From Tubiluchus corallicola (lineage: Eukaryota > Priapulida > Priapulimorpha > Priapulimorphida > Tubiluchidae), in assembly GCA_030141605.1 (NCBI GenBank), contig JAQGDQ010000319.1, positions 230,195 to 270,595 of the forward strand: a stretch of DNA of 40,401 nt, in the 5' to 3' direction. Within the stretch, counting starts at the first letter, position 1, and every line of letters starts with the position of its first letter. A program made the translations under genes and the position numbers. This document shows, in pieces, positions 1-10,249 of this stretch. The notes below the pieces were generated by a model that searched no databases, was not told the DNA's origin, and was given only the letters and a program-made list of their open reading frames with translations.

Positions 1-223
1 TACAAAAATTGGAGTAAATGCTAAAACTTTATTCGCTTACGATTATACTTAGGTGATATAATTTTTTATTGCGAATTTTTTGAGGCTTACTTTGGTTGGC
101 CATTTTCTTGTCCTTTAACGTTAGTTTGTATTGAGGTCATTGTATTGTAATTACTCTTAATTCTTCGTTAAATCAACGCCTGGACTAATGCCGAGTCTTT
201 ATACAGTTTCAGAACAAACAAAA
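1..223. other. 5' flank of the EGF-domain gene
   Basis: AT-rich sequence upstream of the first coding exon. No TATA box or other promoter element can be placed with confidence. An in-frame ATG at 188 has a poor context (C at -3), so 188-223 is more likely 5' UTR than coding sequence. Confidence 0.4.
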
Positions 224-605
224 ATGTTGAACGACTTTGCAGCATTCCTTCTATTGTCTGTGATTAACGCAGCAGTAGCAGCACCAACAGCACCTGCAAC
301 TACAACAATCATAGAAAGACCCATTCCTCTTTGGTATCAGCTGGGAGTCCCTTTTCATCTCACTCAGTTTACGGGAGCTGATTATCGTCGAGGTCACTTT
401 TACGATCCAACGAAGCCATTGAAAGTGGAGGTGGATTCCGGTCCAAAACAACCACCGTACATTGGAGGAAACTTTGGACTTGATCCACTTGGAAAGGTTT
501 ACAATCCATATAACTCACCTCCACTATCGTATGGAGCAGGAAAAGGCGTCAGTCTTGCCGACTTTGCCGGTTTTGGACGCCCGGGTATTGGAGATTTATT
601 TCAAG
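224..605 (+). CDS. EGF protein exon 1: signal peptide and Pro/Gly/Tyr-rich region
   Basis: Encodes the signal peptide and a roughly 105-residue region of unknown fold (for example WYQLGVPFHLTQF and PPYIGGNFGLDPLG). It ends one base into a codon at the donor GTAAG at 606. The reading frame continues only to 658 in the intron, consistent with 605 being the exon end. Confidence 0.75.
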
Positions 606-2190
606 GTAAGACAACATACGAAAAGGTGCTTGTCACGGTATTACGTAATATCGTTTAATAATTTATTAAAACGATGTGAATTACATGCTGTTGTTGTAAT
701 ACTATAATGCAGTGTATCCCAAACTTTCTCGGACCGTTACCCAAATCGGGAAACCCGGTCGTGTCCGTTACCCCCCACCTAGTACTACTTCTCCAACTCA
801 AAAAGTAAACACACGTATATGCCACATGTGATGGAATGATGGACCCCATGACACAGTGTTGCCTGCCGGAGGCAGTCTCTTCAAGAAGAAAACTACGTAA
901 AATGCATTCCGAGCGAAGTTTTAAAAATTAACGGTGCCCGTTACCCCCCCCCCCTAAAAAAACCATATTACCCCCGGGGGTAATTTACCCCTACTTTGGG
1001 AACCACTGCTATAATGTGACAACTTTTCTCAAATTAACTGGCAATTAACGACATCCCTAATTAAATTAATGACTGAACGTTAATAAACTTTTGCGGTTTA
1101 TTTTGCAAAAACTGTTACCCATTACGGGTAATGAGTTGAAGAAAGAAAAACGCTGAAAAAACTGTGAACCAGTCGGGATTCCTAGGCCTAATCATAGGTC
1201 TCGGGTTCAAATACCGACTGGTTTACAATTTTTCAACGTCTCGTCTCTTGTTTCAACTCATTACCAGCAATGGGTAAAAATGTTGAAAATAAATTGCAAT
1301 GGCTCATCAAAATTCTCGCATTTACAGTTATAATCTAATTAGTGATAAAAATCTGTGGTAAATAATCCATATATTTATAACCAATGATGGAAATCACTTG
1401 ACATTAAATTCTGTTTTTTATCTCTTGTAAGATAGTATAACTGTACTACATTTAAACTCCAGAACATCAAATATGTTTAATATGCAGCAATTGTCGTTTT
1501 ATCTGTAATAATAAATTACAGCAATAAGTTTTTAGCGAAAAACATAAGTTTGATAAAGGTACATTACTAAATTAGGTAACGTGATTTTCGTCTATAATTA
1601 TACAAAAAAATAACAGCGAAATTGTTCTAATAGCATAAAGCAGTTCAGTAAACATAATTTGACACTTACATGTGGTCTCCCTGAGTTTTGGCACTTATAA
1701 CTTGCAAAAAAAACAATAGAAATCAACTACAACATTCACATCGTATCAATTGAATTGCATGTCAGGTAATGTCTACCTGGCCAACTACCTGGTCACATGA
1801 CTGATGACAGTTAAAGGGGCAAGACCAAATTTACCAGGTAGGGAAACGGGCATGCACATAACAATAACTTACTTTAGAACAGACCTTTTTATCATTACTT
1901 TGTAGAAAATTCAAATTAAATTGGAACTTTGTTTTGTTATCCAAAATTTAAGCTTTTATTTTTTCACAGATTCCAACTGCAAACTGCCGTGTCAAAATGG
2001 CGGATTCTGCAACGACTATGATCTAGTTCAAGTTTGCGTCTGTCCGCTCAATTTTGGTGGAATTCTTTGCGAGATCAACAAAGATGTCGGCTACGGTGTC
2101 GAGTCTGCAGTGGGTCCTCTGAGGGTGGTTGCAGAAGCAGCGGTTGGAGGCGGTTGGAGGAGAGGACGTAGAAGTGGAAGGAGGGGTTAA
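224..2190 (+). CDS. Secreted EGF-like domain protein (two exons)
   Basis: Exon 1 is 224-605 and exon 2 is 1970-2190, joined by a phase-1 intron with donor CAAG|GTAAG and acceptor TTTTCACAG|A; the split codon becomes GAT (Asp). The ATG at 224 is preferred over the in-frame ATG at 188 because it has A at -3 and directly begins a signal peptide (MLNDFAAFLLLSVINAAVAA). The protein is about 200 aa (212 from the upstream ATG). The mature N-terminal part is rich in Pro, Gly and Tyr and matches no family I recognise. Exon 2 encodes one EGF-like domain with six cysteines (C..PCQNGGFC..VCVCPLNFGGILCE), then a Gly/Arg-rich tail (GGGWRRGRRSGRRG). A phase-1 boundary is usual for extracellular EGF modules. 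AATAAA occurs at 2212 and 2621. It is probably an extracellular or matrix protein; the exact role is unknown. Confidence 0.75.
710..1008 (+). mobile_element. hAT-type MITE, copy 1 (intronic)
   Basis: The terminal inverted repeats are CAGTGTATCCCAAA at the left (two mismatches to the family) and TTTGGGAACCACTG at the right. The element is flanked by a perfect 8-bp target duplication, CTATAATG, at 702-709 and 1009-1016. An 8-bp duplication and CAGTGGTTCCCA-type ends are hallmarks of the hAT superfamily. No transposase is present. A perfect palindrome around TTACCCCCGGGGGTAA lies near 968-983. Relative to the copy at 13629 it carries about 80 extra bases (about 805-885). It sits in the intron of the EGF gene. 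Confidence 0.88.
1091..1299. mobile_element. Foldback/MITE-like element with tRNA-like core
   Basis: Long imperfect inverted repeats: TTACCCATTACGGGTAATGA near 1116-1135 pairs with TCATTACCAGCAATGGGTAA near 1257-1276, and outer arms pair TTGC..TTTATTTTGCAAAA with the stretch ending AAATTGCAA. In the centre, AACCAGTCGG (about 1167) and CCGACTGGTT (about 1214) form a perfect 10-bp stem, enclosing GGTTCAAATACC, which resembles a Pol III B box. No target duplication was found. It could be a foldback element or a tRNA-derived remnant. Confidence 0.5.
1970..2190 (+). CDS. EGF protein exon 2: EGF-like domain and basic tail
   Basis: Begins after the acceptor AG at 1968-1969, completes the Asp codon, and encodes the EGF-like domain followed by a hydrophobic/Gly-rich stretch and the arginine-rich C-terminus. 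TAA stop at 2188-2190. Confidence 0.75.
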
Positions 2191-2211
2191 TCGAAGTCAT
2201 CAAGTTTTGCA

Positions 2212-2626
2212 AATAAAGTGATTAATCGACTTTGATGCACTTAACTGTGATAGACGTAAATTTAAGTTATTTACGTTTTTTTCTATTTCTTAGCACAGTG
2301 GAATGTGATAGCGATACAGGCAAACGGAAATACAGGATCTTACAATTTTAACTCATTATGAATTATGTCAATTTATGTATTGTTACTGTAACTTTATGCA
2401 TTAACATGGAAAAGTTAGAGATGTGAATGACAATACTTGTTTTAAGTGCAATTATTTTTACTCTCCTTTATATAGCATAAGGTGCAATTCTTACATCTGC
2501 AAATGTTTTTATTTAATTTTAAATACGTAAACTAATTATTTATTTATTTATTTTGTAAGCACTCTACATGTAGTATTTATTAATGCTTTAAAAAATTGTG
2601 TATCTAATAGACTTTGTTCGAATAAA
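2212..2626 (+). promoter_or_regulatory. Candidate polyadenylation signals of the EGF gene
   Basis: AATAAA occurs at 2212-2217, 22 bases after the stop, and again at 2621-2626. Which one is used cannot be told from sequence. The sequence between and after them (to about 2690) is AT-rich and holds no other feature I can support. Confidence 0.4.
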
Positions 2627-2691
2627 TACCCGTGATTAGCGAATTTTGGAATTATCAAGTGAATTTTTGTCAATGTCAGTTACTAAGGGCG

Positions 2692-3380
2692 CGTTCAGAC
2701 TATGGAGTTTTTTAGCCGAGTTATACGTAAGCTTGTTCACACTAGAGAGAAAAACTAGAGAGAAAAGCTCTAGTGCGAGCTGACACTCAATTCTCTGTTC
2801 ATTGCAAGAAACTCGCCAAGTAACTCGGCGAGGCGTTCACACTAGACAGTAACTCGCAGGAAATCAACTAACAGCAACTGTTGGAGAGCTTGCAATAAGC
2901 TACCATCAGTAACTCGCCGAGGCGTTCACACTAGACAGTAACTCGCAGGACATCAACTAACAGCAACTGTTGGAGAGCTTGCAATAAGCTACCATCAGTA
3001 ACTCGCTGAGGCGTTGACACTAGACAGTAACTCGCCGAGGCGTTCACACTAGTCAGTAACTCCCGAGGCGTTCACACTAGACAGTAACTCGCCGAGGCGT
3101 TCACACTAGTCAGTAACTCCCGAGGCGTTCACACTAGTCAGTAACTCCCGAGGCGTTCACACTAGACAGTAACTCGTCGAGGCGTTCACACCAGGCAGTA
3201 ACTCGTCGAGGCGTTCACACCTGGCAGTAACTCGTCGAGGCGTTCACACCAGGCAGTAACTCGTCGAGGCGTTCACACCAGGCAGTAACTCGCCGAGGCG
3301 TTCACACGAGGCAGTAACTCGTCGAGGCGTTCACACCAGGCAGTAACTCGCCGAGGCGTTCATACTAGACAGTAACTCAC
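2692..3380. repeat. Minisatellite (27-29 bp unit) inside a GGGCGCGTTCAG-ended element
   Basis: Tandem units of the form GTAACTCGCCGAGGCGTTCACACTAGACA, with variants (CACCAGG, CACCTGG, ACTCCCGAGG), run to about 3380. The left part contains a longer unit of about 90 bp (CTAACAGCAACTGTTGGAG) present twice. The left boundary GGGCGCGTTCAG at 2692 is matched, inverted, by CTGAACGCGCC at 14943, where a shorter relative ends. The array therefore looks like the expanded core of a MITE family. Confidence 0.7.
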
Positions 3381-3382
3381 CG

Positions 3383-3484
3383 GGCGCAAAGTTTCATGGA
3401 AATCGGTTCAGTAACTAATTTTTGCTAACGAAAAGAAAAACAAAACGAACAAACAAACAGACAAACAAACGACGATGAGAAAAC
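3383..3484 (+). mobile_element. Degenerate 3' tail of a non-LTR retrotransposon or SINE
   Basis: The segment GCAAAGTTTCATGGAAATCG followed by GTTCAGTAACTAATTTTTGC and a tail of ACAAA/CAAACA repeats resembles 3' ends commonly seen on invertebrate LINEs and their SINE partners. Only about 100 bp is recognisable and no target duplication was found. Confidence 0.45.
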
Positions 3485-3485
3485 A

Positions 3486-3715
3486 TAACTTTAGGGGAGC
3501 TAAAAATTAGAAATAATTTCATAGCCCCTGAAACTCATAACAAACGTTTACAGAATTTTAACTAGTTATTTTATTCACACATTTTCTCTGTTGGTGTAAA
3601 AATTGTTTTAGATGAAATAAATTTGTGTACTTTATATACGTTTAGCTTTAGATACACTTGATATATAAGAATCTCAAACTGCTTTTAACTTTTGGCACAC
3701 CTTTTAATTTTGTAA
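3486..3715. other. AT-rich spacer
   Basis: No gene or repeat recognised. On the minus strand an AATAAA lies at 3575-3570, a possible polyadenylation signal for the cyclase transcript, which would then include the SINE in its 3' UTR. This is speculative. Confidence 0.25.
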
Positions 3716-3716
3716 C

Positions 3717-4250
3717 TAAACCAACGCCGGTTCTCGCCTGATCACCGAAGTTAAGCAACGCAGAGCCCGGTTAGTACTTGGATGGGTGACCGGCTAGGAA
3801 TACCAGGTGCTGTAGGCTTGCGGGATGCCCACACTGTATCTCGACACTAGGCGGAGGAGCTGTACAAGCAGCCAACGGCTAGAGGGCGGAGGAGGTCAAG
3901 TGACCCAACAGCCATGTGTAGAGGAGTAAACCTTCCAAATCGGGAGTGGAGCCCCGAAAGCGGACCAGTGCAGCATGCTCACTCACTCCTGCAGGCAATC
4001 TGGTGCCAAACGTATCGCTCCGCTTTCCAATGGACTACACCAGGGAGGAAGAGAGGGGGTTCCTGTTGTCTGGGCAACTCAGGATCTCCATACACTTTGC
4101 CCAGGCGTGCGCCCTGGAGACGTTCAAGGATCGGACAGCTCAGCCACAGTCGACGCTGCAGCTCCATCAATGTGATCAATAACTGACTCTCTTGGCGCAC
4201 ACTCCACTGTCTTCTGAGACAGAAGGATGCCAACCAACCAAACCAACCAG
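3717..4250 (+). mobile_element. 5S rRNA-derived SINE (SINE3 type)
   Basis: The head (about 3722-3823) is a clear 5S rRNA-like sequence lacking roughly its first 20 bases: CGCCGGTTCTCGCCTGATC, CCGAAGTTAAGCAACG (A-box region), GGTTAGTACTTGGATGGG and TGACCGGCTAGGAATACC (C-box region), GTGCTGTAGGCTT. It continues without a terminator into a body of about 400 bp unrelated to 5S and ends in an ACCA-type tail (CCAACCAACCAAACCAACCA) near 4230-4250. Head-body-tail with an internal type-1 Pol III promoter defines 5S-derived SINEs. Open frames inside are incidental. It lies just beyond the 3' end of the cyclase gene, on the opposite strand. Confidence 0.8.
3722..3823 (+). rRNA. 5S rRNA-like head of the SINE (5'-truncated, not a functional 5S gene)
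   Basis: About 100 of roughly 120 bases of 5S rRNA are recognisable, including the internal control region. The 5' strand of helix I is missing or diverged, and there is no T-run after GTAGGCTT, so this is a SINE promoter rather than a working 5S gene. Confidence 0.6.
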
Positions 4251-4280
4251 TAATGGAAACATCGTAAAAGTTACATATCA

Positions 4281-4649
4281 CTACAAAATCATACAAGTAA
4301 CACTATTCTTTTTTAATCTACCTCTAACGCTCTGTCTGGTGTGATTTTTGACTGGCAAGCATCCAAACCCTTTCACAATACCAACTTGAACAGGTTTGGC
4401 ATTATTTGCATTCGAGTTAGTAGTGTTATTCTTGGATGAATTGTCTGTGGTTGTGATCTTCTCTCGAGCAGTAGCGCCTAGCGAGTGATTAGCGCATTCA
4501 CCGCCAGATGGCTTCTCGTCTATATGGCTGTCCGATGCGTTGCTGGGTGGACGGGATATGTGAGGTGCTAGGCGGCACCCCGTCGTGCTGTATTGACGTA
4601 AAATAACGGAATCACCCTCTACAACTATGGCGTCCATTGGCAGGGGGGG
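4281..4649 (-). CDS. Cyclase last exon: C-terminal tail with CaaX-type box
   Basis: The acceptor is TATTTTTCAG|CCC (AG at 4651-4650), phase 0. It encodes 122 residues beginning [15 protein letters not shown], then a low-complexity Asn/Thr/Ser region, a basic segment ([12 protein letters not shown]) and the C-terminus VTCMIL, followed by TAG at 4283-4281. A basic patch followed by Cys-aliphatic-aliphatic-Leu is a geranylgeranylation-type signal, suggesting membrane attachment. Most of the tail has no domain I recognise. Confidence 0.75.
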   Translation of the reverse strand, partial: PPLPMDAIVVEGDSVILRQYSTTGCRLAPHISRPPSNASDSHIDEKPSGGECANHSLGATAREKITTTDNSSKNNTTNSNANNAKPVQVGIVKGFGCLPVKNHTRQSVRGRLKKNSVTCMIL

Positions 4650-5872
4650 CTGAAAAATATAGATATCATCACAGTGTTGACTTTTGGTTAAAGGTCCTAT
4701 CACACTATTTTTTATGTTATTTTCTATTATAGCATAGGCGGAGTTATATGTTTCCTAATTTTTAAAACAGTTTTGATGTATGCTTTCATGTGATATGGTA
4801 AGTTAAATTAAGCGTTGGTACAGTCGCAAATATTGTCACCCGCCATGACACTCAGCACTGTGACGTCACGTAAGTACCACTGCACTCTTCCTACATATAA
4901 ATACAGCGAGAGTCACACATGCGCAGTGCCATTCCTAACGGGACGTCACTTCCTCTTTCTTCCTCGATTTTTCGTTTTTCGCAAGATGTCTGTACTACGC
5001 TGAATTTGAAGTGTTTCAATGCTAATCAAAGCGAAACGAGCAAGTTTAGATAAAAATGTTATAAAAAAACAAGAAATAATTACATTTTGAAAAAATATTT
5101 TAGCCGCTTTTGCTTTTTTCTTTATCATTTAAACACTAATATGATTAGGGGAACGATGACCGCCTCATATTAGATTAATAATTCTTACCACGTCAGCTAA
5201 GGTAGCGCCTCCTGGACTTTTATTTCGTGCCGTATCTGATGACCTTGAAGAAGCTGAATCCACTCGCAGAAGCTGTCCTTGCTCTTCTATGAAACTTATT
5301 TCTGGTTTCTGAAAATCCTGCTTTGTAACAAAGAAGCATTCAATAGACGGGGGTACCGACTTGGGATTTGCCTCAAACGTGTATCCGTTCAACTGTAGAC
5401 ATCTGTAAATTAAACGCGTCTACAAAAATGATTTGCTAACAATTCAAGATATTTTTAATTTTAAACAGACATCGACCCCATTGTACAGTCAAAATTGATT
5501 GCAAGAAACAATTTTATGTTACCGTTTAATTAAGAATAGCCTTATTATTTGATAAAAATAAAAATGTCAAACAAAAGATTAAAATAAAAAGTTGGCTACA
5601 TTATACTCGATTAAATTTAAATATGGTTGTACTGTAGATGTAAACGAAAATGTAAAATTAAAGGTTAAGAACTCATTTAAAGATTATGTTTTAAGATATC
5701 TATTATAGCTCCTTACAACACTGTATACAGTAAAATAATTACAAGGGAACTACAATGTGTGGTTGTTATAAAGTTGAATGTCTGTAGATATGTTACTTTA
5801 CTAACATCGCATTACCTGTTTTACTAACATCTTTATCTTTGTAAACTGTATATTTCTATACGAAATAAACTC

Positions 5873-5909
<37 letters not shown>

Positions 5910-5925
5910 TAATAATAATATTATT

Positions 5926-6021
<96 letters not shown>

Positions 6022-9000
6022 GAAAATGATGATGATGATGACGATGACGATGACAATAATAATAATAATAATTAATACCTGCGACAATCAGCACTAATGT
6101 TGACCCGCATCGGCAAGCTGTTCTCTTCCACTTTGTTTGCTATGGTTCTCGCGTGACCAAAGAGGCAATATTTTGGCATGTTGAGACCAACTATTCCAGC
6201 TGCTACGGAACCGGAATGAATACCGACTCGTAACTACAGAAAGGCATAGAAAGGTAATAGTTTTATTATTATCTTTAAAAACACACTTACAGGTTTGCTT
6301 GTAATTGTAAGGGTCTAATAAAGTTAATAACAATGAAAACCAGGAGACAGTTTCGTTAAAGGAAAACCGGATGATGTGTAAACATGAGTTCAGAATAAAA
6401 AATGCTCTAAAATATTGAAAACTACAATAGCTTATTTTAAATCAAAGCTTAGATTAAATAATGATTACCTCGGATACTCAAATTTCGTTAAACTTTCAAA
6501 GCTACGCGCAGCTCAGTGAATCTACTAAGACTGGCAACGGCGCCTTTTTTGTCACATTCGCGTGGCTGACAAATAGAAGGCGATACCGTTATACCGTTTA
6601 TAACCATGATTATGAACTGCAGTGTTAGTTTCTGACGTCATATGACGTAGAGTCCATTTTCGTGACATCATGCGTTTAAGCAGTACTGTAACACTCACGC
6701 AAACGTGCTTGACGCGCAAGGGGAGATGCCTACCATTGCACAAACTGTGGTTAGCTTCTGACGTAAGCAATAACTGTGTTCGGTTGCCGTTAATTAACCT
6801 TCTAAGCTAATTATTCAAATATAAGGAACAATTGTTAACTTTTTTAGGCAAGAAAACGTATATTTTGCACAGTAAATTAAAATGAGATTGAGTCTAAACA
6901 ATCCTCCGGTCTTCCGTTAAGTTAGAGACTTGGTTATTGCGGGTTTAGTGACAAATTCATCGAAACATTTAAAACCTAGTTGCAGTTTTTATTAGCATCA
7001 ACCACATTTTATATACGAACAAAGTTACATCGTGCCCTGAACAGCCAATGAGAGTGTTGGAAAAGTAAGCAAAACAAACACAAACACATGAAAACAAACA
7101 CATAGACACACGATGCTGGAACTACGCTGTTCGATTTTTTTAAAGTGAGTAGACGATTGTATGAGTGATCGTACTTGAATGTATGAGTGATCGTACTTGA
7201 ATGTATGAGTGATCGTACTTGAATGTATGAGTCATCGTACTGGAATGTATGAGTCATCGTACTTGAATGTATGAGTCATCGTACTTGAATGTATGAGTGA
7301 TCGTACTTGAATGTATGAGTCATCGTACTTGAATGTATGAGTCATCGTACTTGAATGTATGAGTGATCGTACTTGAATGTATGAGTGATCGTACTTGAAT
7401 GTATGAGTCATCGTACTTGAATGTATGAGTAATCGTACTTGAATGGAGTTTTCATCAACAGGCGATAATATTTCACTACACGCAGCCACCATCCCCATTC
7501 CTAGTGAAACACTCTGGTCAGCGTGAGTTTCTGTGGTCATCACTAATCCAGCCACCGCCATGTATGCGTCTCCAATCGTTTCTACCTAAACAAGTTTATG
7601 TTTCGGTTTAAACATAATTTATTGAAGGTGTAACATCTAGGTTCGAAACAGACAGTTTTACAACTGATATATGTTTTTCCCTAGTGGGAGCGAAATGCTA
7701 GACAGATGCAGAACAATGGTGACCACAATGTACGAGAAATATTGCAATAAATATGATCATTACTATGTAACAAGAGTAACAAAGTCAATACTATTTAAAG
7801 CACTTAGTGTTTGAAATAAAAGACTGCAGTAAAACAAAAATTTGAGTGTTCACATAGTTATCTAGGGCATGGTTCACATGCAGGAACAAACGTACAAGTT
7901 CATTTGTTGCAAGACTGTAAACATTGAAAGCAGAGATTTGTAAATAAGTCGTGTCTGACCTGGTGATGAAGTTTATGTTTTCAGCGATGTTGATACTTAA
8001 ATCTTAAACTAAACAATTGACAATTGAGATAACCATACACAGAAATACATATTTTCAAATATGTATTTGAACCAGCTTTTAATTTGTTTTAGTGCAAAAA
8101 CGCGTTTTCCGGATGGCTGGGTGATTGAAAATGAATTTAAATTGATTAAAAGCATTAATTAGCTACCTTGTAGAGATCGTTGATTTGGCAGAGTGTGTCG
8201 AAGTAGACATACATTTTGTTCAGCAGCACCACAATGTCTATTGGCTTCACGCTCTCAGAACTACACATCGCCGTGAAGCCAACAATGTCAGAAAACAGAA
8301 TCGTCACAAGTTCAAACTGATCCGGCTCGACGACGCTATGGGCCAACAGTTTCCCCACGACAGGAGACGGCAGAATTTGCTGAAGCAAAGCCTCGGTGCG
8401 AAGTTTCTCGAACTCCAACTGACCACTAAGAATCCTCAATTCGTTGTTGGCTTCTTCCAAGCGTTCCATGATCTGTCTATCCATCCTTCTGTCGTGGCTG
8501 ATCAGAAGCAAATCTCTTACCTTGTCGTGTAGAGGAAAGTCGCTCAGATGAAGCCCATTTCTAAGGAGTTCATCAAGAGAATTCATGCGAGGAGAGCAAA
8601 GAAACAGGACGCAGTCTACCTCCTTGAGGAAGACCATTTCTCCCTTGAGACGAAGAAACGTCCGATTCGACGGCGCGTCTTGGTTACCTGTTTCTTGTGA
8701 CTGAAAGCAACATTTTTTTAGCTCGACAACAAAAACAGCATGACTGTGCATAATCATGGACTCAAACATGCCGTCTGAACGTGGTCGAACTATGGTACAG
8801 ACTTCTGAGAACAAGACACGCTTTAAGGACTCCCGAGATCCCACAATGAGACGGCTGAAATAAGTCCCAGCTTGAATTATTTCCATATTACGATTGACAA
8901 TGAAAGAGAAAGGGAAGATTTGGTTGAACACGTTGATATTCAGACACAGATCTTTAGGATCACTTGTGGGAAAGGCTATAGAAGGCCCGATAGATTGGAG

Positions 9001-10164
9001 TAGACTAGAAGACTTCTCGTCAGATGAGTTTGGCAATAACGAGGCTTCTCTTTTTGAGGAAGATGCATTTTTGTCTGACTGTTCTTGCTGGATTCGAAAC
9101 ACTACGTGGTTTTCAAATTGCGACAGATCAGGCACCACGGATATGGAAACGGTTTGATGAAAGAAAGCATCCGCCACGTATTTAACCATTCCCGTAACGA
9201 TGGGATGTAGTCCTTTTCTGGAACTAAAATAATGAAGAAGAAGAGATCCGTCTTGATCTTCATCACACCTGGAGAAATGAAAAAGAGAAAGCCCTTAATA
9301 ATTAATTTACTTTAGTGCAAAGTGATTAAGAAAATGTTATCAATGCTGCTGCCATTGTCATTGCCATGACCGACATCAACACCACCTCCTCCACCACTGT
9401 CAATGTCAACGCCAACACCACTATCACTACTACTACTACGCCTCTGCCGCTGACACCACCACTGTGACCGCCAGCCGCTGGCACCACTGCCACCACTGCC
9501 ACTCTCGCCACTAGAACCACCAGCATTAACATGAACATAACTGACACAAATACTCCCGCAACCATAATCATCAACATCACCCTCAAGTACACAACCGCCA
9601 ACACACCATCATAACCATCGCCAGCGCCATGGTCGACCATCACCATCATCAGCACCAACACCACAACCACCAACACGATCATCACCAACACGGCCACCGC
9701 CACCACCAGAGATTGTGAACAAAAAATTTTATTTGCCGTATCTAACTTATACCCCAACAAAGTGACGCAAAAGGTTAGATAAAAATGCGTGGAGTTTGTG
9801 CAGATCAAAATTAAGCGCGCAAAGTTGTGGTTTATGGTACGGTTTGTGAAATGACAAAAGTAAATAGTGTGTCAAGAAGAAAGTGTTTAACCTGAATGAT
9901 GGAGCACGCATCATTGAATACTGACTCTCCAAATGATCGTGTAGGGCGTCTAAATTGTTAAGGAAGTCCTTCAGATTTCCACTAAGAACTCGCAGTATTC
10001 GATCATAACCCATCTCTATGCAGTAGGGAACAAAGTGTTTCCCGAACGCTTCCAGAGTTACTTCTAATGGGATGTCTGGAAGACGAATTTAAGTTTGTTC
10101 ACAATAATACAACAAGTAGCAACCGTTTTATAGTTTTGATTTTCATATTACTATACTGCTGTTG

Positions 10165-10249
<85 letters not shown>

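Noticed and set aside
1167-1224. tRNA gene in the foldback centre
   Set aside because: B-box-like sequence and a stem exist, but no cloverleaf with D and anticodon arms can be drawn.
3722-3823. Functional 5S rRNA gene
   Set aside because: The 5' end is missing, there is no T-run terminator, and it continues into a SINE body with a tail.
3914-4296. Open frames on both strands at 3.9-4.3 kb
   Set aside because: They lie inside the SINE body; several frames overlap and none matches a family.
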